Positions 18,125-27,159 of a stretch of 64,000 nucleotides of DNA are shown here, in pieces. Made by a program: the position numbers and the translations under genes. Below the pieces are notes generated by a model. That model was not told the DNA's origin. It did no database searches and saw only the letters and a program-made list of their open reading frames with translations. Position 1 is the first letter of the stretch; each line of letters begins with the position of its first letter. This DNA is from an uncultured Lachnospiraceae bacterium (lineage in GTDB: Bacteria > Bacillota > Clostridia > Lachnospirales > Lachnospiraceae): assembly GCA_948470335.1 (NCBI GenBank), contig CAOKOL010000015.1, forward strand, positions 1-64,000, read 5' to 3'.

Positions 18125-19449
18125 ATGGATAATAATCAAAAGATTCCGATGAAAAACTATTTGACACTGCTGATTCTGGTGGTAAGCGCGGCAGCCTTTT
18201 ACCAGATTCCTTATCTGAGATGGACTTTTTATGACGGTATGATGGAGCTGAGCGGTCTGAACAACACCCAGTTCGGCCTGACGATGAGCGTATACGGCAC
18301 GGTGTCCATGATTCTGTATCTGCCGGGCGGTATTATCGCGGATAAAATTTCCAGCAGAATCCTGGTGCCGGTATCGCTGATCGTAACGGGCGCGGCCGGA
18401 CTGATTCTGATGACGGGTCCGGGATTCGGCGTACAGATGGTTTCTTATATACTGCTGGCTGCCGCTGGTACCCTGACTTTCTGGGCGGCGCTGAATAAGG
18501 CCGTAAGAAATCTGGACGGCGGCGACGGCAGCAGGATGTTCGGCCTTCTGGAAGGGGGCGCGGTCTGGCGCAGGCGGCTTTTTCCGCGATTTTTCTGGCT
18601 GTTTTCGGTATGTGTGCCAGTGCGGTGGGCGGTGTCAAAGCGGTTTTGGGCGGTTATGCCGCGCTGAATATCCTGTTCGGCGTACTCAGTTTTCTCGTGC
18701 TGGAGGATGACAGCAAAGCCGGGGCCTCCGCCGAGCCTCTCCGCGGGGCGGATATTTTTGAGATATTGAAAATGCCGGCGATATGGCTTCTGACACTGGT
18801 GGTAATTTCCAGCTACTGTTTCCATCTGGCCAGCACATATCTGACCCCTTATTTTACCAATGTCATCGGCGCGACGGCCGTGTTGAGCGGCGCGCTGGCC
18901 GTAGTCAGAAATTATATTGCCCAGATGGCGGGCGCGCCTTTTGGCAGCGCGATGGCCCAGAAGACAGGTTCCAGCGCGTTTACGGTAGCCTGCGGTTTTA
19001 TCGCGATGGCAGTGGGCATCGGCGTGGTGGCGGTTCTGCCTTCCGATTCTGGCATGATGGTGCCGCTGGTGATTTTTATGATTATTTCCGCAGTGTCGAT
19101 CTATGTCATCCGGGGCATTTATTTTGCCATTATCGGTGAGTGCGGTATCCCGCTGCGGCTGACCGGCACGGCCATCGGCATTGTATCCGTAATCGGTTTT
19201 ACGCCGGACATTTTCGTCAGCCCTGTCTGCGGCGCGCTGCTGGACCGGTATGAGGGTGCGCAGGGGTATCGTTACATCTTTATCATGATGCTGGCGGTGG
19301 CCGTGATTGGCCTGATTTCAGCCTGGTCTTTATATTTTATGTCAAAGAAAAAGAAGGAGGGGGATTTAAGCGGACAGAGAGAAGCTTCCCATTCTCTTTC
19401 TGTCTGCCGGGCTGATATTTTCCTTGACAGCCGGCACCTCCTTTTCTGA
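18125..19449 (+). pseudogene. MFS transporter disrupted by a one-base frameshift
   Basis: The frame from ATG 18125 encodes MFS helices 1-4 (GMMELSGLNNTQFGLTMSVYG, then LPGGIIADKISSRILVPVSL) and reads SRMFGLLEGG before shifting and stopping at 18667. The other frame continues with a GLAQAAFSAIFLAVFGMCASAV sequence and a normal second half to 19449. Inserting one base next to C18559 restores the family motif LLEGGRG and a 441-residue transporter. The last part (after SKKKKEGDLSG) does not look like transporter sequence, so the original stop may also have been lost. It lies between an MttB-like gene and a BCCT gene, so quaternary-amine or product transport is a reasonable guess. A sequencing error is possible. 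Confidence 0.8.
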
Positions 19450-20899
19450 CGTATTAAACCAGATCAACAATGGTCTGCTGTCCAATTTCGGATGGCTGTA
19501 CAGTGTGGCCACGCTGGCGGTGCTGCTGGTCTGTTTTGCGGTGCTGCTGTCCCCTTTCGGCAAAGTGAAAATCGGGGGAAAGCAGGCAAAGCCCCGGTTG
19601 AGAGGCAAAGATATTTTTGCGATTGTGCTGTGCAGCATTGTGGGAATCGGCATGGTCACCTGGGGGACGGCGGAGGTGATGGCCCATTATACGGCGCCGC
19701 TGTCTGCGCTGCATATCAAGCCTTACAGCGACGATGCTGCGAATTTTGCCATGGAAACGGTGCTGCTTCACTGGACATTTCCGGCTTATGGGCTGTACGC
19801 GCTGCCGTCGCTGCTGTTTGCCTTTGTTTTTTATAATATGAAACGTCCTTTTTCTGTCAGTGAATTTCTCTATCCCATATTCGGAAGCCGGATGAACCGG
19901 AAAGCGGGCGGAACCGTGGATGTGATCTGTGTGTTTACGCTTCTTTGCGGGATGGTGGGAACCATCGGCACCACCATACTGACCCTGCTCGGAGGGATGT
20001 CCTATTTGTCTGACGGGCAGATACAAAAAAACGTATTTTCGATTGCGGCGCTTGTGGCGGTGATTGTGATTACCTTTGTCATATCTTCGGTAACGGGTGT
20101 GATGAAAGGGATTAAGCTGCTGTCTAATATGAATCTGTATTTCTTTGTGCTGCTGGCGCTGTTTGCGCTGACCTTCGGGCCGACAGCCTTTATTCTGAAT
20201 TACGGCGTGGAGGGCGCCGGAAATATGGTGCAGCACTTTTTTGGCTCCATGCTGCGGACCAATGCGGCCAGCGGCGACGACTGGTCCTACTGGTGGTCAA
20301 TCTTTTACTGGGCGGCCTATATGACCTGGGCGCCGATTTCCGCCATGTTTATCGGAAAGGTCTGCTATGGACAGAGCGTGCGCCGGGTGATACTGCTGAC
20401 GCTGGTGGGCCCGTCTCTGTTTACGGCGGCATGGATGGCTGTGTTCAGCGGCACTTCCATGTATTTTGAGCGGGCAGGCTATGGCGTGGCGGATGCTTAC
20501 GCGAAAGGATATGAGCATACGGCCTATGTGGTATTCGAGCATTTGCCGCTGACTTTGCTGATTACGGTTCTGTTCCTGTTTGTGGCCTGTGTCTCCGTGG
20601 TGACGGCCTCGGATTCGGCTACGGATGCCCTGGCCGGCCTGGTGCTGCGGGACGGAGAGGAGGCCTCCGGCCGGAGGAAAAGCCGGATTAAGGTAATATT
20701 CGGACTGGTGATCGGTATATCGACCTTTATTATCGTGGCTTATTCAGATATTTCCGGGATTAAGATGATCAGCAATATCGGGGCATTCCCGGCACTGTGG
20801 ATTGAACTGCTGGCGGCGGCGGGGGTGCTGAAGATTATGAAAAATCCTGTGAAATATGATGAAAACAAAGAGGATTATGATGAGCGGGGGCGGTATTGA
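19424..20899 (+). CDS. BCCT-family (betaine/carnitine/choline) transporter, start uncertain
   Basis: The open frame gives 491 residues from a TTG at 19424. The BCCT core is clear: IVGIGMVTWGTAEVMAHYT near residue 75, the helix-8 aromatic stretch SYWWSIFYWAAYMTWAPIS near 290-308, and VTASDSATDALAGLVL near 390. In-frame coding extends 18 codons upstream to the TAA at 19367-19369 (ADREKLPILFLSAGLIFS), which looks like the first half of helix 1, but it contains no ATG, GTG or TTG. AAGGAGGGGG at 19354-19363 is the likely ribosome site, so the true start may have been damaged near 19370. The family imports betaine-like compounds with Na+ or H+; the substrate here is unknown. Confidence 0.82.
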   Translation: MTAGTSFSDVLNQINNGLLSNFGWLYSVATLAVLLVCFAVLLSPFGKVKIGGKQAKPRLRGKDIFAIVLCSIVGIGMVTWGTAEVMAHYTAPLSALHIKPYSDDAANFAMETVLLHWTFPAYGLYALPSLLFAFVFYNMKRPFSVSEFLYPIFGSRMNRKAGGTVDVICVFTLLCGMVGTIGTTILTLLGGMSYLSDGQIQKNVFSIAALVAVIVITFVISSVTGVMKGIKLLSNMNLYFFVLLALFALTFGPTAFILNYGVEGAGNMVQHFFGSMLRTNAASGDDWSYWWSIFYWAAYMTWAPISAMFIGKVCYGQSVRRVILLTLVGPSLFTAAWMAVFSGTSMYFERAGYGVADAYAKGYEHTAYVVFEHLPLTLLITVLFLFVACVSVVTASDSATDALAGLVLRDGEEASGRRKSRIKVIFGLVIGISTFIIVAYSDISGIKMISNIGAFPALWIELLAAAGVLKIMKNPVKYDENKEDYDERGRY

Positions 20900-21002
20900 A
20901 GGCTTGATGGTGCGGCGTTCTTTTTATAAAATCGGCGTGAACAGGTCTGTCGTATGGTTGCCTGTTGTTTTTGAAATTTAGACATGGACCCGTTTTGGGG
21001 AC

Positions 21003-21050
21003 AAAAAGCCCTCTGCTGTCGGATAAAAACCGGCGGCAGGGGGCTTTTGT
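21003..21050 (+). terminator. terminator after the BCCT gene
   Basis: AAAAAGCCCTCTGCTGTCGG (21003-21022) pairs with CCGGCGGCAGGGGGCTTTT (21030-21048). The T run is short, so efficiency is uncertain. Nothing else is seen between 20900 and 21130. Confidence 0.7.
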
Positions 21051-21130
21051 ATGTCCTGATCTGTAATCTGCCGTTCGTGGATGACTTGAGAGCCGGGCGG
21101 ACGCAGGGGGAAATTCTCGTTTATATCTTG

Positions 21131-21159
21131 TCATGTTTTCAGTCTTGTCCTCATATAGT
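21131..21159 (+). promoter_or_regulatory. candidate sigma-E promoter of the spoIIIA operon
   Basis: TCATGTT (21131-21137) and CATATAGT (21152-21159) are 14 bases apart. They match the mother-cell sigma-E consensus (KMATATT, CATACAMT) at 6 of 7 and 6 of 8 positions. The spoIIIA operon is a known sigma-E target in Bacillus and Clostridia. Confidence 0.55.
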
Positions 21160-21181
21160 GAAAGAAAAGAGGGTGAGAGCG

Positions 21182-22222
21182 ATGGAGACAGGACGAGAAG
21201 AAAAAATCTGGACGATGGCGGCAGAAAGCAGCCAGGTCCCGGAAGACAGGGCCGGGCAGGTGATCCGGATTCTTCCCCGGTGTCTGCGGGAAAGGCTACG
21301 GTATGGCATCCCGGATTTCGGACGGCTTGAAGAACTGCGGTTTCGCACAGGGGAGCCTCTGGCGGCGGTCTATGAGGGAAAAAACCGGTGGGTGACGCCC
21401 CAGGGTGTGCTGAGCGGCGGATTGGATGATCCGATACCGGTGACAAAGGAAATGATCAGAGAAATGCTGGAATACATCAGCAGCTATTCGTTTTATGCTT
21501 TTGAGGAAGAAATTCGTCAGGGTTTTATCACCATTCCCGGAGGACACCGGATCGGGCTGGCCGGCAGGGCGGTGACGGAGGGCGGGGCGGTAAAAACCAT
21601 CCGTCATATTTCTTTTTTAAATATCCGGCTGTCTCATCAGGTTCCCGGATGCGCCGAAAAGCTGCTGCCCTTTTTATATCAGGATGGAAAAATCAGGAAT
21701 ACGCTGCTGATTTCCCCTCCCCGTGCAGGCAAAACCACTCTGCTGCGGGATCTGATCCGGCTGGTTTCCGACGGAAATGCGTATGGGGAGGGAGTTAATA
21801 CCGGCGTTGTGGACGAGCGGGGGGAGCTGGCGGCCTGTTATCAGGGCGTTCCCCAGAATGATCTGGGCAGGCGGACTGATGTGCTGGACGGCTGTCCGAA
21901 AGCCCAGGGAATTACGATGCTGCTGCGGTCCATGGCGCCTGCGGTGATTGCCGTGGATGAGCTGGGTACGGCGGAGGATATCCGGGCGATGGAATTTGCC
22001 ATGAATTCCGGATGTACGTTTCTGGCCACGGCCCATGGCGGCAGTCTGGAGGAAATCAGGAGAAAGCCGCTGTTCTGCGCCATGATGGAGGCGGGGCTGT
22101 TTCAGCGGATCGGCGTGCTGTACGGGGGAGGATGTGAAAGCAACGATGAGAGACAAGCCAGGGGCATCCTTCTGTATGACGGCGGCTTTCGGGAAATGAC
22201 GGAGGGATATCTGTGGTATTAA
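21182..22222 (+). CDS. spoIIIAA: stage III sporulation protein AA, secretion-type ATPase
   Basis: I chose the ATG at 21182 behind GAGGGTGAG; the open frame extends upstream but gives unrelated residues. The 346-residue protein contains the R-EELRFRTGEPL N-terminal signature near residue 45, a Walker A motif PPRAGKTTLLRDLI near 180, and a Walker B-like AVIAVDELGT near 257. SpoIIIAA is the mother-cell ATPase of the SpoIIIA-SpoIIQ channel that links mother cell and forespore after engulfment. It is first of eight ordered genes, spoIIIAA to spoIIIAH, and its end overlaps spoIIIAB by ten bases. Confidence 0.95.
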   Translation: METGREEKIWTMAAESSQVPEDRAGQVIRILPRCLRERLRYGIPDFGRLEELRFRTGEPLAAVYEGKNRWVTPQGVLSGGLDDPIPVTKEMIREMLEYISSYSFYAFEEEIRQGFITIPGGHRIGLAGRAVTEGGAVKTIRHISFLNIRLSHQVPGCAEKLLPFLYQDGKIRNTLLISPPRAGKTTLLRDLIRLVSDGNAYGEGVNTGVVDERGELAACYQGVPQNDLGRRTDVLDGCPKAQGITMLLRSMAPAVIAVDELGTAEDIRAMEFAMNSGCTFLATAHGGSLEEIRRKPLFCAMMEAGLFQRIGVLYGGGCESNDERQARGILLYDGGFREMTEGYLWY

Positions 22223-22734
22223 AATGGATCGGAGCCATCATGGTAATCGGAAGCAGCGGCACGCTGGGATTTTATATGGGCGGGCAGCTTCACAGGCGGC
22301 TGGCCCAGTTGCGGGCAGTCCGGCAGATGCTGTATATGCTGAAAGGAGAAATCAGTTATTCCGCCGCTACCCTTCCGGAATCTTTCGCCCATATCGCCGG
22401 AAAGACGCCTCAGCCCTTCCGGGAATTTCTGGAACGGGTTTCCGGCCGTCTGGACGCATTGGAGGGAGAAAATCTGGAGCTGGTCTGGCAGCAGGAGGTC
22501 TTAAGAATCAGAAAAAAGACAAGCCTGACCGGAGACGAGATCAGAGAGTGGGAGGGCCTGGGAGGCCGTCTGGGCTACCTGGACCGGACCATGCAGCTAC
22601 AATTTATTGATTTGTTTTTAATGCAGTGGGAAGAAAAAATACGGCTTCTGGAAGCGGACTGTGCAAAAACATGTAAACTGTATCAATATCTGGGCGTACT
22701 GGCCGGCCTTCTGGTTACGGTGGTGCTGTTGTAG
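22213..22734 (+). CDS. spoIIIAB: stage III sporulation protein AB
   Basis: The GTG start at 22213 lies six bases behind GGAGGG and inside the end of spoIIIAA, so the two are translationally coupled. The 173-residue product has hydrophobic helices at both ends, residues 5-22 and about 155-173, and a helical middle domain containing EISYSAATLPESF, as in SpoIIIAB. It is thought to be a membrane platform protein resembling GspF/T2SS components. Order and length fit the family. No irregularity is seen. Confidence 0.93.
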   Translation: MVLKWIGAIMVIGSSGTLGFYMGGQLHRRLAQLRAVRQMLYMLKGEISYSAATLPESFAHIAGKTPQPFREFLERVSGRLDALEGENLELVWQQEVLRIRKKTSLTGDEIREWEGLGGRLGYLDRTMQLQFIDLFLMQWEEKIRLLEADCAKTCKLYQYLGVLAGLLVTVVLL

Positions 22735-22760
22735 AGGGGTAGGGGGCTTGGGAGGAGCGG

Positions 22761-22775
22761 AGCGGAACTGTAATC
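22761..22775 (+). repeat. short dispersed motif, copy 1
   Basis: AGCGGAACTGTAATC at 22761-22775 precedes the ribosome site of spoIIIAC. The same 15-mer recurs at 58788-58802, between cbiM and cbiN, and a partial copy lies at 58891-58900 before cbiN. Each copy is preceded by a GGAG-type stretch. Confidence 0.6.
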
Positions 22776-22788
22776 GGAGGTATTTTTT

Positions 22789-22983
22789 ATGAATGTAAGC
22801 TTGGTATTTCGTATCGCGGCGGTGGGTATTCTGGTTTCCGTGCTGTGTCAGGTGCTGAAACACAGCGGAAGGGAAGAAAACGCTTTTCTCACCAGCCTGG
22901 CCGGTCTGCTGCTGGTGCTGTACTGGCTGGTGCCTTATATATATGAACTGTTTGAGACGGTGAAAAAACTGTTTGAATTATAG
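22789..22983 (+). CDS. spoIIIAC: stage III sporulation protein AC
   Basis: A 64-residue protein starting at ATG 22789 behind CGGAGG. It has two membrane helices (residues 4-22 and 33-52) and a short charged tail (ETVKKLFEL), exactly the size and layout of SpoIIIAC. Together with SpoIIIAD it forms a membrane part of the feeding-tube apparatus. Spacing to the neighbours is 54 and 44 bases. Confidence 0.93.
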   Translation: MNVSLVFRIAAVGILVSVLCQVLKHSGREENAFLTSLAGLLLVLYWLVPYIYELFETVKKLFEL

Positions 22984-23027
22984 CGGAATAACAGACAAGC
23001 TGTTTGAAACAGTGATCGGAGGGTTCT

Positions 23028-23411
23028 ATGATAACAGTAGCTGTCGTTGGAATCGCAGCCATACTGCTGGCGGTGCAGGTGAAGGCACTGAAACCAGAAT
23101 ACGGCATATATATGTCGCTGGCCGTGTGTCTCGTGCTGTTTTCCGCCATTGCGGGGCGGCTGGAGCTTCTGGTGGATGAAATCAATCAGATTCAGTCTTA
23201 TGTGAAACTGGATGCCGGTTATGTGGAAATTCTGCTGAAAATGACCGGTGTCACTTACATAGCGGAGCTGGCCTCCGATCTGTGTAAGGATGCGGGCTAT
23301 CAGGCTGTGGCCGGGCAGATCGAGCTGTTTGGGAAGCTGGCGCTTCTGTCTCTGAGTATGCCGGTGGTGCTGGCATTGATGGAGACGGTCAGCGGATTTC
23401 TTTCCGCCTGA
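23028..23411 (+). CDS. spoIIIAD: stage III sporulation protein AD
   Basis: The 127-residue product starts at ATG 23028 behind CGGAGGG. It contains three to four hydrophobic segments and the family stretch KPEYGIYMSLAVCLVLF near residue 25. It also has MTGVTYIAELASDLCKDAG near 75 and a C-terminal GKLALLSLSMPVVLALMETV. It belongs to the SpoIIIAC/AD family of membrane proteins in the mother-cell membrane surrounding the forespore. Gene order supports the name. Confidence 0.94.
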   Translation: MITVAVVGIAAILLAVQVKALKPEYGIYMSLAVCLVLFSAIAGRLELLVDEINQIQSYVKLDAGYVEILLKMTGVTYIAELASDLCKDAGYQAVAGQIELFGKLALLSLSMPVVLALMETVSGFLSA

Positions 23412-23456
23412 ACGTTCGGAACGTTTATTTTATGGCGGTCTGCCGGGGGGATTGGG

Positions 23457-24614
23457 ATGTACGGACAAAACAGAAAAATCCGAAAGGTTCCTGTTTTTTC
23501 TCTTGCGCTGTTTTTTGCGCTGTGGTTTCTGTGCCCGGTTTTCGGACATGCCGCGCAGGGGTATGGAGGACCGGAGACAGGGAGCTTTGTCCCGGATTAT
23601 ACGGAGATTCAGCAGTTTCTGGATCAGCAGGATACGGGGCTGTCCTTTTCCGGGATGGTGGAGGAGTTGACCTCCGGCGGATGGAGCCGGATTCCGCAGG
23701 TTTTGCTGGCACAGGCAGGGCAGTTTTTATTTTCCGAAATACGCAGGAACAAAAACGAACTGTTTTTTCTGTTTGCCGTCGCCGTATTCAGTGGGATTTT
23801 TACAAATTTCGCCAAATCATTCCGCAGCGGATATGTGGCCCAGACCAGTTTTTATGTCACCTGCCTGCTTCTGACCGTCACGCTGCTTGGGGCATTTGCG
23901 GCGGCGGCGCGGATTACGGAGCAGCTTTTGGCTGCGCTTCTGGGCTTTATGAAAGTGCTGATTCCGGCCTTTTTTCTGTCGGTGGCCTATGGGGGGAATA
24001 CGCTTGCCTCCACCGGTTTTTACCAGACTACGCTGATGGCCATCGGCGGCGTGGAATGGCTGTTTTTAAACATACTGCTGCCGTTTGTCCGGATTTATCT
24101 GGTGTTCAGCCTGGTAAACGGAATTGTGGGAGAGGATTTTCTGTCCAGGCTGGCGAAGCTGGCAAAGCAGGCGGCGGGCTGGGGGATGAAAACGTTGTTT
24201 TCGGCGGTGCTGGGCTTACAACTGATTCAGGGAATGATCCTTCCTTTTGCCGACAATGTAAAAACCGGAACCGTTAAAAAGATGGCGGGACTGATTCCCG
24301 GCGTGGGAAAAGGGATTTCCGCAGTTGCGGAGATTCTGACAGGTTCGGGCATTCTGATTAAAAACGGCATCGGAATGGCGGCTTTTCTGTGCATGGCTTT
24401 TTTCAGTCTGGTGCCCTTGTTTAAGCTGGCAGTCATTTCTCTGATCTATCAGTTGGCGGCGGCGCTTCTGGCGCCGGTGGCGGACAAGCGGCTGCTGGGC
24501 TGTGTGGACGCCATGGCCGGCGCGGTGGGTATGCTGCTGAAAATGACAGGTATGACGGTGCTGCTGTTTGGCGTCAGCATTGCGCTGGTCTGTATGGCAA
24601 CCAGCGTAAAGTGA
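23457..24614 (+). CDS. spoIIIAE: stage III sporulation protein AE
   Basis: The 385-residue protein starts at ATG 23457 behind GGGGGG. It has an N-terminal signal-like helix (residues 10-30) and then a soluble segment with DYTEIQQFLDQQ. A set of about six to seven membrane helices includes VAYGGNTLASTGFYQT near 180 and GVGKGISAVAEILTGSGILIKNG near 280. Length and pattern fit SpoIIIAE, the large polytopic subunit of the SpoIIIA complex. No frame interruption was found; large out-of-frame open reading frames overlapping it are shadows of the GC-rich codon use. Confidence 0.93.
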   Translation: MYGQNRKIRKVPVFSLALFFALWFLCPVFGHAAQGYGGPETGSFVPDYTEIQQFLDQQDTGLSFSGMVEELTSGGWSRIPQVLLAQAGQFLFSEIRRNKNELFFLFAVAVFSGIFTNFAKSFRSGYVAQTSFYVTCLLLTVTLLGAFAAAARITEQLLAALLGFMKVLIPAFFLSVAYGGNTLASTGFYQTTLMAIGGVEWLFLNILLPFVRIYLVFSLVNGIVGEDFLSRLAKLAKQAAGWGMKTLFSAVLGLQLIQGMILPFADNVKTGTVKKMAGLIPGVGKGISAVAEILTGSGILIKNGIGMAAFLCMAFFSLVPLFKLAVISLIYQLAAALLAPVADKRLLGCVDAMAGAVGMLLKMTGMTVLLFGVSIALVCMATSVK

Positions 24615-24684
24615 TGGGATACTCCCGGATTCGGGAGGGCCTGGGGAAACCGCAGAACGCTGATAAAGGCGGAGGGAGGCATAT

Positions 24685-25356
24685 ATGGGTTGGCTGACTG
24701 ACTGGGTAAGGCAGATCGTATTTTTTCTGATTTTTATGAGTCTGTTTTATCAGATCGTTCCTGATAAGAAGTATAAAAGCTATCTGAAACTTTTTGCCAG
24801 CCTGGTGCTGATTCTTCTGACGGTAAATCCGCTGCTTCAATTTTTTGATATGCGTCAGAGCCTGGAGTTTCAGCAGAATGTATTTGCCTATCCGGGAGAA
24901 GTGGAAGAATTCCGGCTGAAAGCGGAGCAGGCTCAGGGACAGCAGTATGAGGATATTCTGGAGACTTACCGGCAGACGGTGGAAGAACAACTGAGAGGAA
25001 TGGCGGAGGGATTCGGGCTGTATGCCAGAGGCTGCGAGGCAGCGCTGTCAGCGGAGACGGAAAGCTTCGGGCAGGTGACAGGGGTCCGGATGACGGTAAG
25101 CTATCGGAGGCTGGAAGGAGGTTCGGACAGGGAGCAGGAAGGAATTTCGGCAGACTCCGTGGAAAAAATTGAGGAAATCAGCATTCCTTCCGTTCAGTTG
25201 GGCGCTTTGGAATCGGAAACGGAACCGGAACAGCCGGAAACCGACGCCGGGCAGCCGGAGCCGGCGGAAAGTCAGGATCTGTTAAATTTAAGAGAACAGA
25301 TTACCCGATTATATCAACTGAAACCGGAGCAGGTGACTGTTGTATTGGAAGAATGA
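24685..25356 (+). CDS. spoIIIAF: stage III sporulation protein AF
   Basis: The 223-residue protein starts at ATG 24685 behind GGAGGGAGG. Two N-terminal membrane helices (residues 8-25 and 33-52, with DKKYKSYLKLFASLVLIL between) are followed by a soluble domain, a Glu/Pro-rich spacer (residues about 170-195), and a C-terminal LNLREQITRLYQLKPEQVTVVLE segment with the KPEQV motif typical of SpoIIIAF. The gene touches the start region of spoIIIAG. It is part of the SpoIIIA ring complex. Confidence 0.92.
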   Translation: MGWLTDWVRQIVFFLIFMSLFYQIVPDKKYKSYLKLFASLVLILLTVNPLLQFFDMRQSLEFQQNVFAYPGEVEEFRLKAEQAQGQQYEDILETYRQTVEEQLRGMAEGFGLYARGCEAALSAETESFGQVTGVRMTVSYRRLEGGSDREQEGISADSVEKIEEISIPSVQLGALESETEPEQPETDAGQPEPAESQDLLNLREQITRLYQLKPEQVTVVLEE

Positions 25357-25385
25357 AGCGGCGGCGCATCAGGAAAGAGGGAAAT

Positions 25386-26189
25386 ATGGCGGAGATGAAC
25401 AGGGAATATGGCAGAAAGCCGGACAGAGAGCTGCTGTCAGGGAAGGGGAGGAAACCGGACGGAGGACAGGCCGGATATTCGGGGAGGGGAAGCTTTATGG
25501 GCGGCGTGGGCGGGTCCGGGGAGGACGGCGGCGAAACGAAGGGGAAATTTACGGAGGATATCCGCCAGGGCTGGAAAAGAATCCGGGAACATCTGGGGAT
25601 GGATAAGCTGCTGCTGATTTTTCTGGCGGGGATTCTGCTGCTGCTTTCTTCGTTTCCATTCGGAAAGCAGGCGGAAAACGGCGGCAGCGGCGGGCAGCAG
25701 GGAGGAGACAGTGCTTACGGCGGCGATGCCGGTTCGGGAAGCGCTGCCGCCGGTCCGGGAAGCGGACAGTCCCGCAGTGACCCGTCGGATTACGCCGCCT
25801 GGCTGGAAGAACGGCTGGAGACAGTGCTTTTATCTGTGGACGGTGTGGGAAACGTGCGGGTGATGATTACGCTGAAAAACAACGGGGAAAAACAGTTGCA
25901 GTCTGATACGGTCCGGGAACGTTCCAGCACCGGGGAGACAGATTCCGCCGGAGGCTCCCGGACTGTCCAGGAAGGGCGGGAGGAGTATTCCACGGTCATA
26001 TTAAACAACGGCACAGGGGACGGCCCTTATGTGACCAGAGAGACGGCGCCGGAAATCGAAGGTGTTCTGGTGGTGGCCCAGGGGGCGGGCAGTTCGTCGG
26101 TGAAAACTGAAATTTATGAGGCGGTCCAGGCATTATTTAACGTGCCGGCACATAAAATTAAAGTACTAAAAGGTGTTTTGGAAAACTAA
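25386..26189 (+). CDS. spoIIIAG: stage III sporulation protein AG
   Basis: I favour the ATG at 25386, five bases after AGAGGG, giving 267 residues. An in-frame ATG at 25353 overlaps the spoIIIAF stop but has no proper site. After a basic, glycine-rich cytoplasmic tail of about 70 residues there is one membrane helix (KLLLIFLAGILLLLSSFPF). A Gly/Ser-rich linker and a ring-forming domain follow (YAAWLEERLETVLLSVDGVGNV, then VRVMITLKNNGEKQ, EGVLVVAQGAG). SpoIIIAG builds a large EscJ/PrgK-like ring in the intermembrane space. The N-terminal tail is longer than in Bacillus. Confidence 0.92.
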   Translation: MAEMNREYGRKPDRELLSGKGRKPDGGQAGYSGRGSFMGGVGGSGEDGGETKGKFTEDIRQGWKRIREHLGMDKLLLIFLAGILLLLSSFPFGKQAENGGSGGQQGGDSAYGGDAGSGSAAAGPGSGQSRSDPSDYAAWLEERLETVLLSVDGVGNVRVMITLKNNGEKQLQSDTVRERSSTGETDSAGGSRTVQEGREEYSTVILNNGTGDGPYVTRETAPEIEGVLVVAQGAGSSSVKTEIYEAVQALFNVPAHKIKVLKGVLEN

Positions 26190-26210
26190 TACAGAAAAGG
26201 AGTATTGCAA

Positions 26211-26849
26211 GTGAAAACCATTTGGAAGAAGAACCAGTTTATACTCACAGTATTAGCGGTGGTCATCGCAGTGGCAGGATACCTTACATATACCGGCGAA
26301 ACGGGAACGTTGCTGGATGCGGCCACAACCGGGGATGACCAGGCTGTTCAGGGAGACGCGCTGATGGATATTTCCGAGGAAGATATCCTGGCGGAAAACA
26401 TGGCCCTGGAAAATGCCGCCGCCGAAACCGGACAGGGGGAAGGAGGGGACGCCGGAGATTCCCAGCCGGGAGAAGCACTGCTGACCAACGGTCAGGTGGT
26501 CGACTTTATCGCCGAGGTGCAGTTAAACCGGGAACAGGTGCGGACGAAAAACCAGGAAGCGCTGCTGGAAATTATCAATAATGCCAATCTGGCCGACGAG
26601 CAGAAGCAGAGTGCCGTGGATAACATGGTCAGGATGACCGAGATTGCGGAAAAGGAAAACGCAACGGAAACGCTGCTGGCGACAAAAGGATTTGACAGCG
26701 CCGTGGTCAGCATCACCGATGACAGCGTGGACGTGGTACTGGGCATGACCGCCATTTCCGATGCGGAGCGGGCACAGGTAGAGGATATCGTAAAACGGAA
26801 GACGGAGATGCCGGCGGACTGTATTACGATTTCGCTGATGCCGGAGTAG
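26211..26849 (+). CDS. spoIIIAH: stage III sporulation protein AH
   Basis: The GTG at 26211 lies nine bases behind AAAGGAG and is preferred to the TTG at 26205, which is too close. The 212-residue product has an N-terminal helix (KKNQFILTVLAVVIAVAGYLT), an acidic spacer, and a C-terminal YscJ/FliF-like domain (REQVRTKNQEALLEIINNANL, then VDVVLGMTAISDAERAQVEDIVKR). SpoIIIAH faces the intermembrane space and interlocks with forespore SpoIIQ to form the channel. It is the last gene of the operon and a strong terminator follows. Confidence 0.94.
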   Translation: MKTIWKKNQFILTVLAVVIAVAGYLTYTGETGTLLDAATTGDDQAVQGDALMDISEEDILAENMALENAAAETGQGEGGDAGDSQPGEALLTNGQVVDFIAEVQLNREQVRTKNQEALLEIINNANLADEQKQSAVDNMVRMTEIAEKENATETLLATKGFDSAVVSITDDSVDVVLGMTAISDAERAQVEDIVKRKTEMPADCITISLMPE

Positions 26850-26964
26850 AGGACGAATGTTTTTATGTTTGCGCGGCGCATATGATTGCAGGAAAGTTTG
26901 AGAGATTTTCCTGCGATGAAAAAAGAGCATAAAAGCGGGCTGCCGGGAACGGGCGGCCGAAACG

Positions 26965-27001
26965 GGGAGTTATAGGCAGACTTGTGTATAACTCCCTTTT
27001 T
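26965..27001 (+). terminator. terminator of the spoIIIA operon
   Basis: GGGAGTTATA (26965-26974) and TATAACTCCC (26987-26996) form a perfect 10-bp stem followed by TTTTT. Apart from this, 26850-27060 shows nothing recognisable. Confidence 0.92.
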
Positions 27002-27061
27002 CAGATCCTGTCATTAAGTTTTTAGCGATTCAGATTGACGAATCCTTTTCCTAAGCCTCTC

Positions 27062-27090
27062 TTGAACCGTTTTGATTTTTATGCTAAACT
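27062..27090 (+). promoter_or_regulatory. possible pyrC promoter
   Basis: TTGAAC (27062-27067) and TAAACT (27085-27090) are 17 bases apart, 70 bases before pyrC. Both hexamers are imperfect. Confidence 0.4.
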
Positions 27091-27159
27091 GTCACAAATA
27101 AAAAAGGAAATTGTAAAATCAATGAGATTGCGTTTGACAGAAAAGGAAGTGGTAAACGG

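Noticed and set aside
19454..20236. 260-codon minus-strand open frame inside the BCCT gene
   Set aside because: His/Arg/Gln-rich antisense shadow; the BCCT reading is clear.
23432..24277. 281-codon open frame overlapping spoIIIAD/spoIIIAE
   Set aside because: Out-of-frame to spoIIIAE, Cys/Arg/Gly-rich artefact without homology features.
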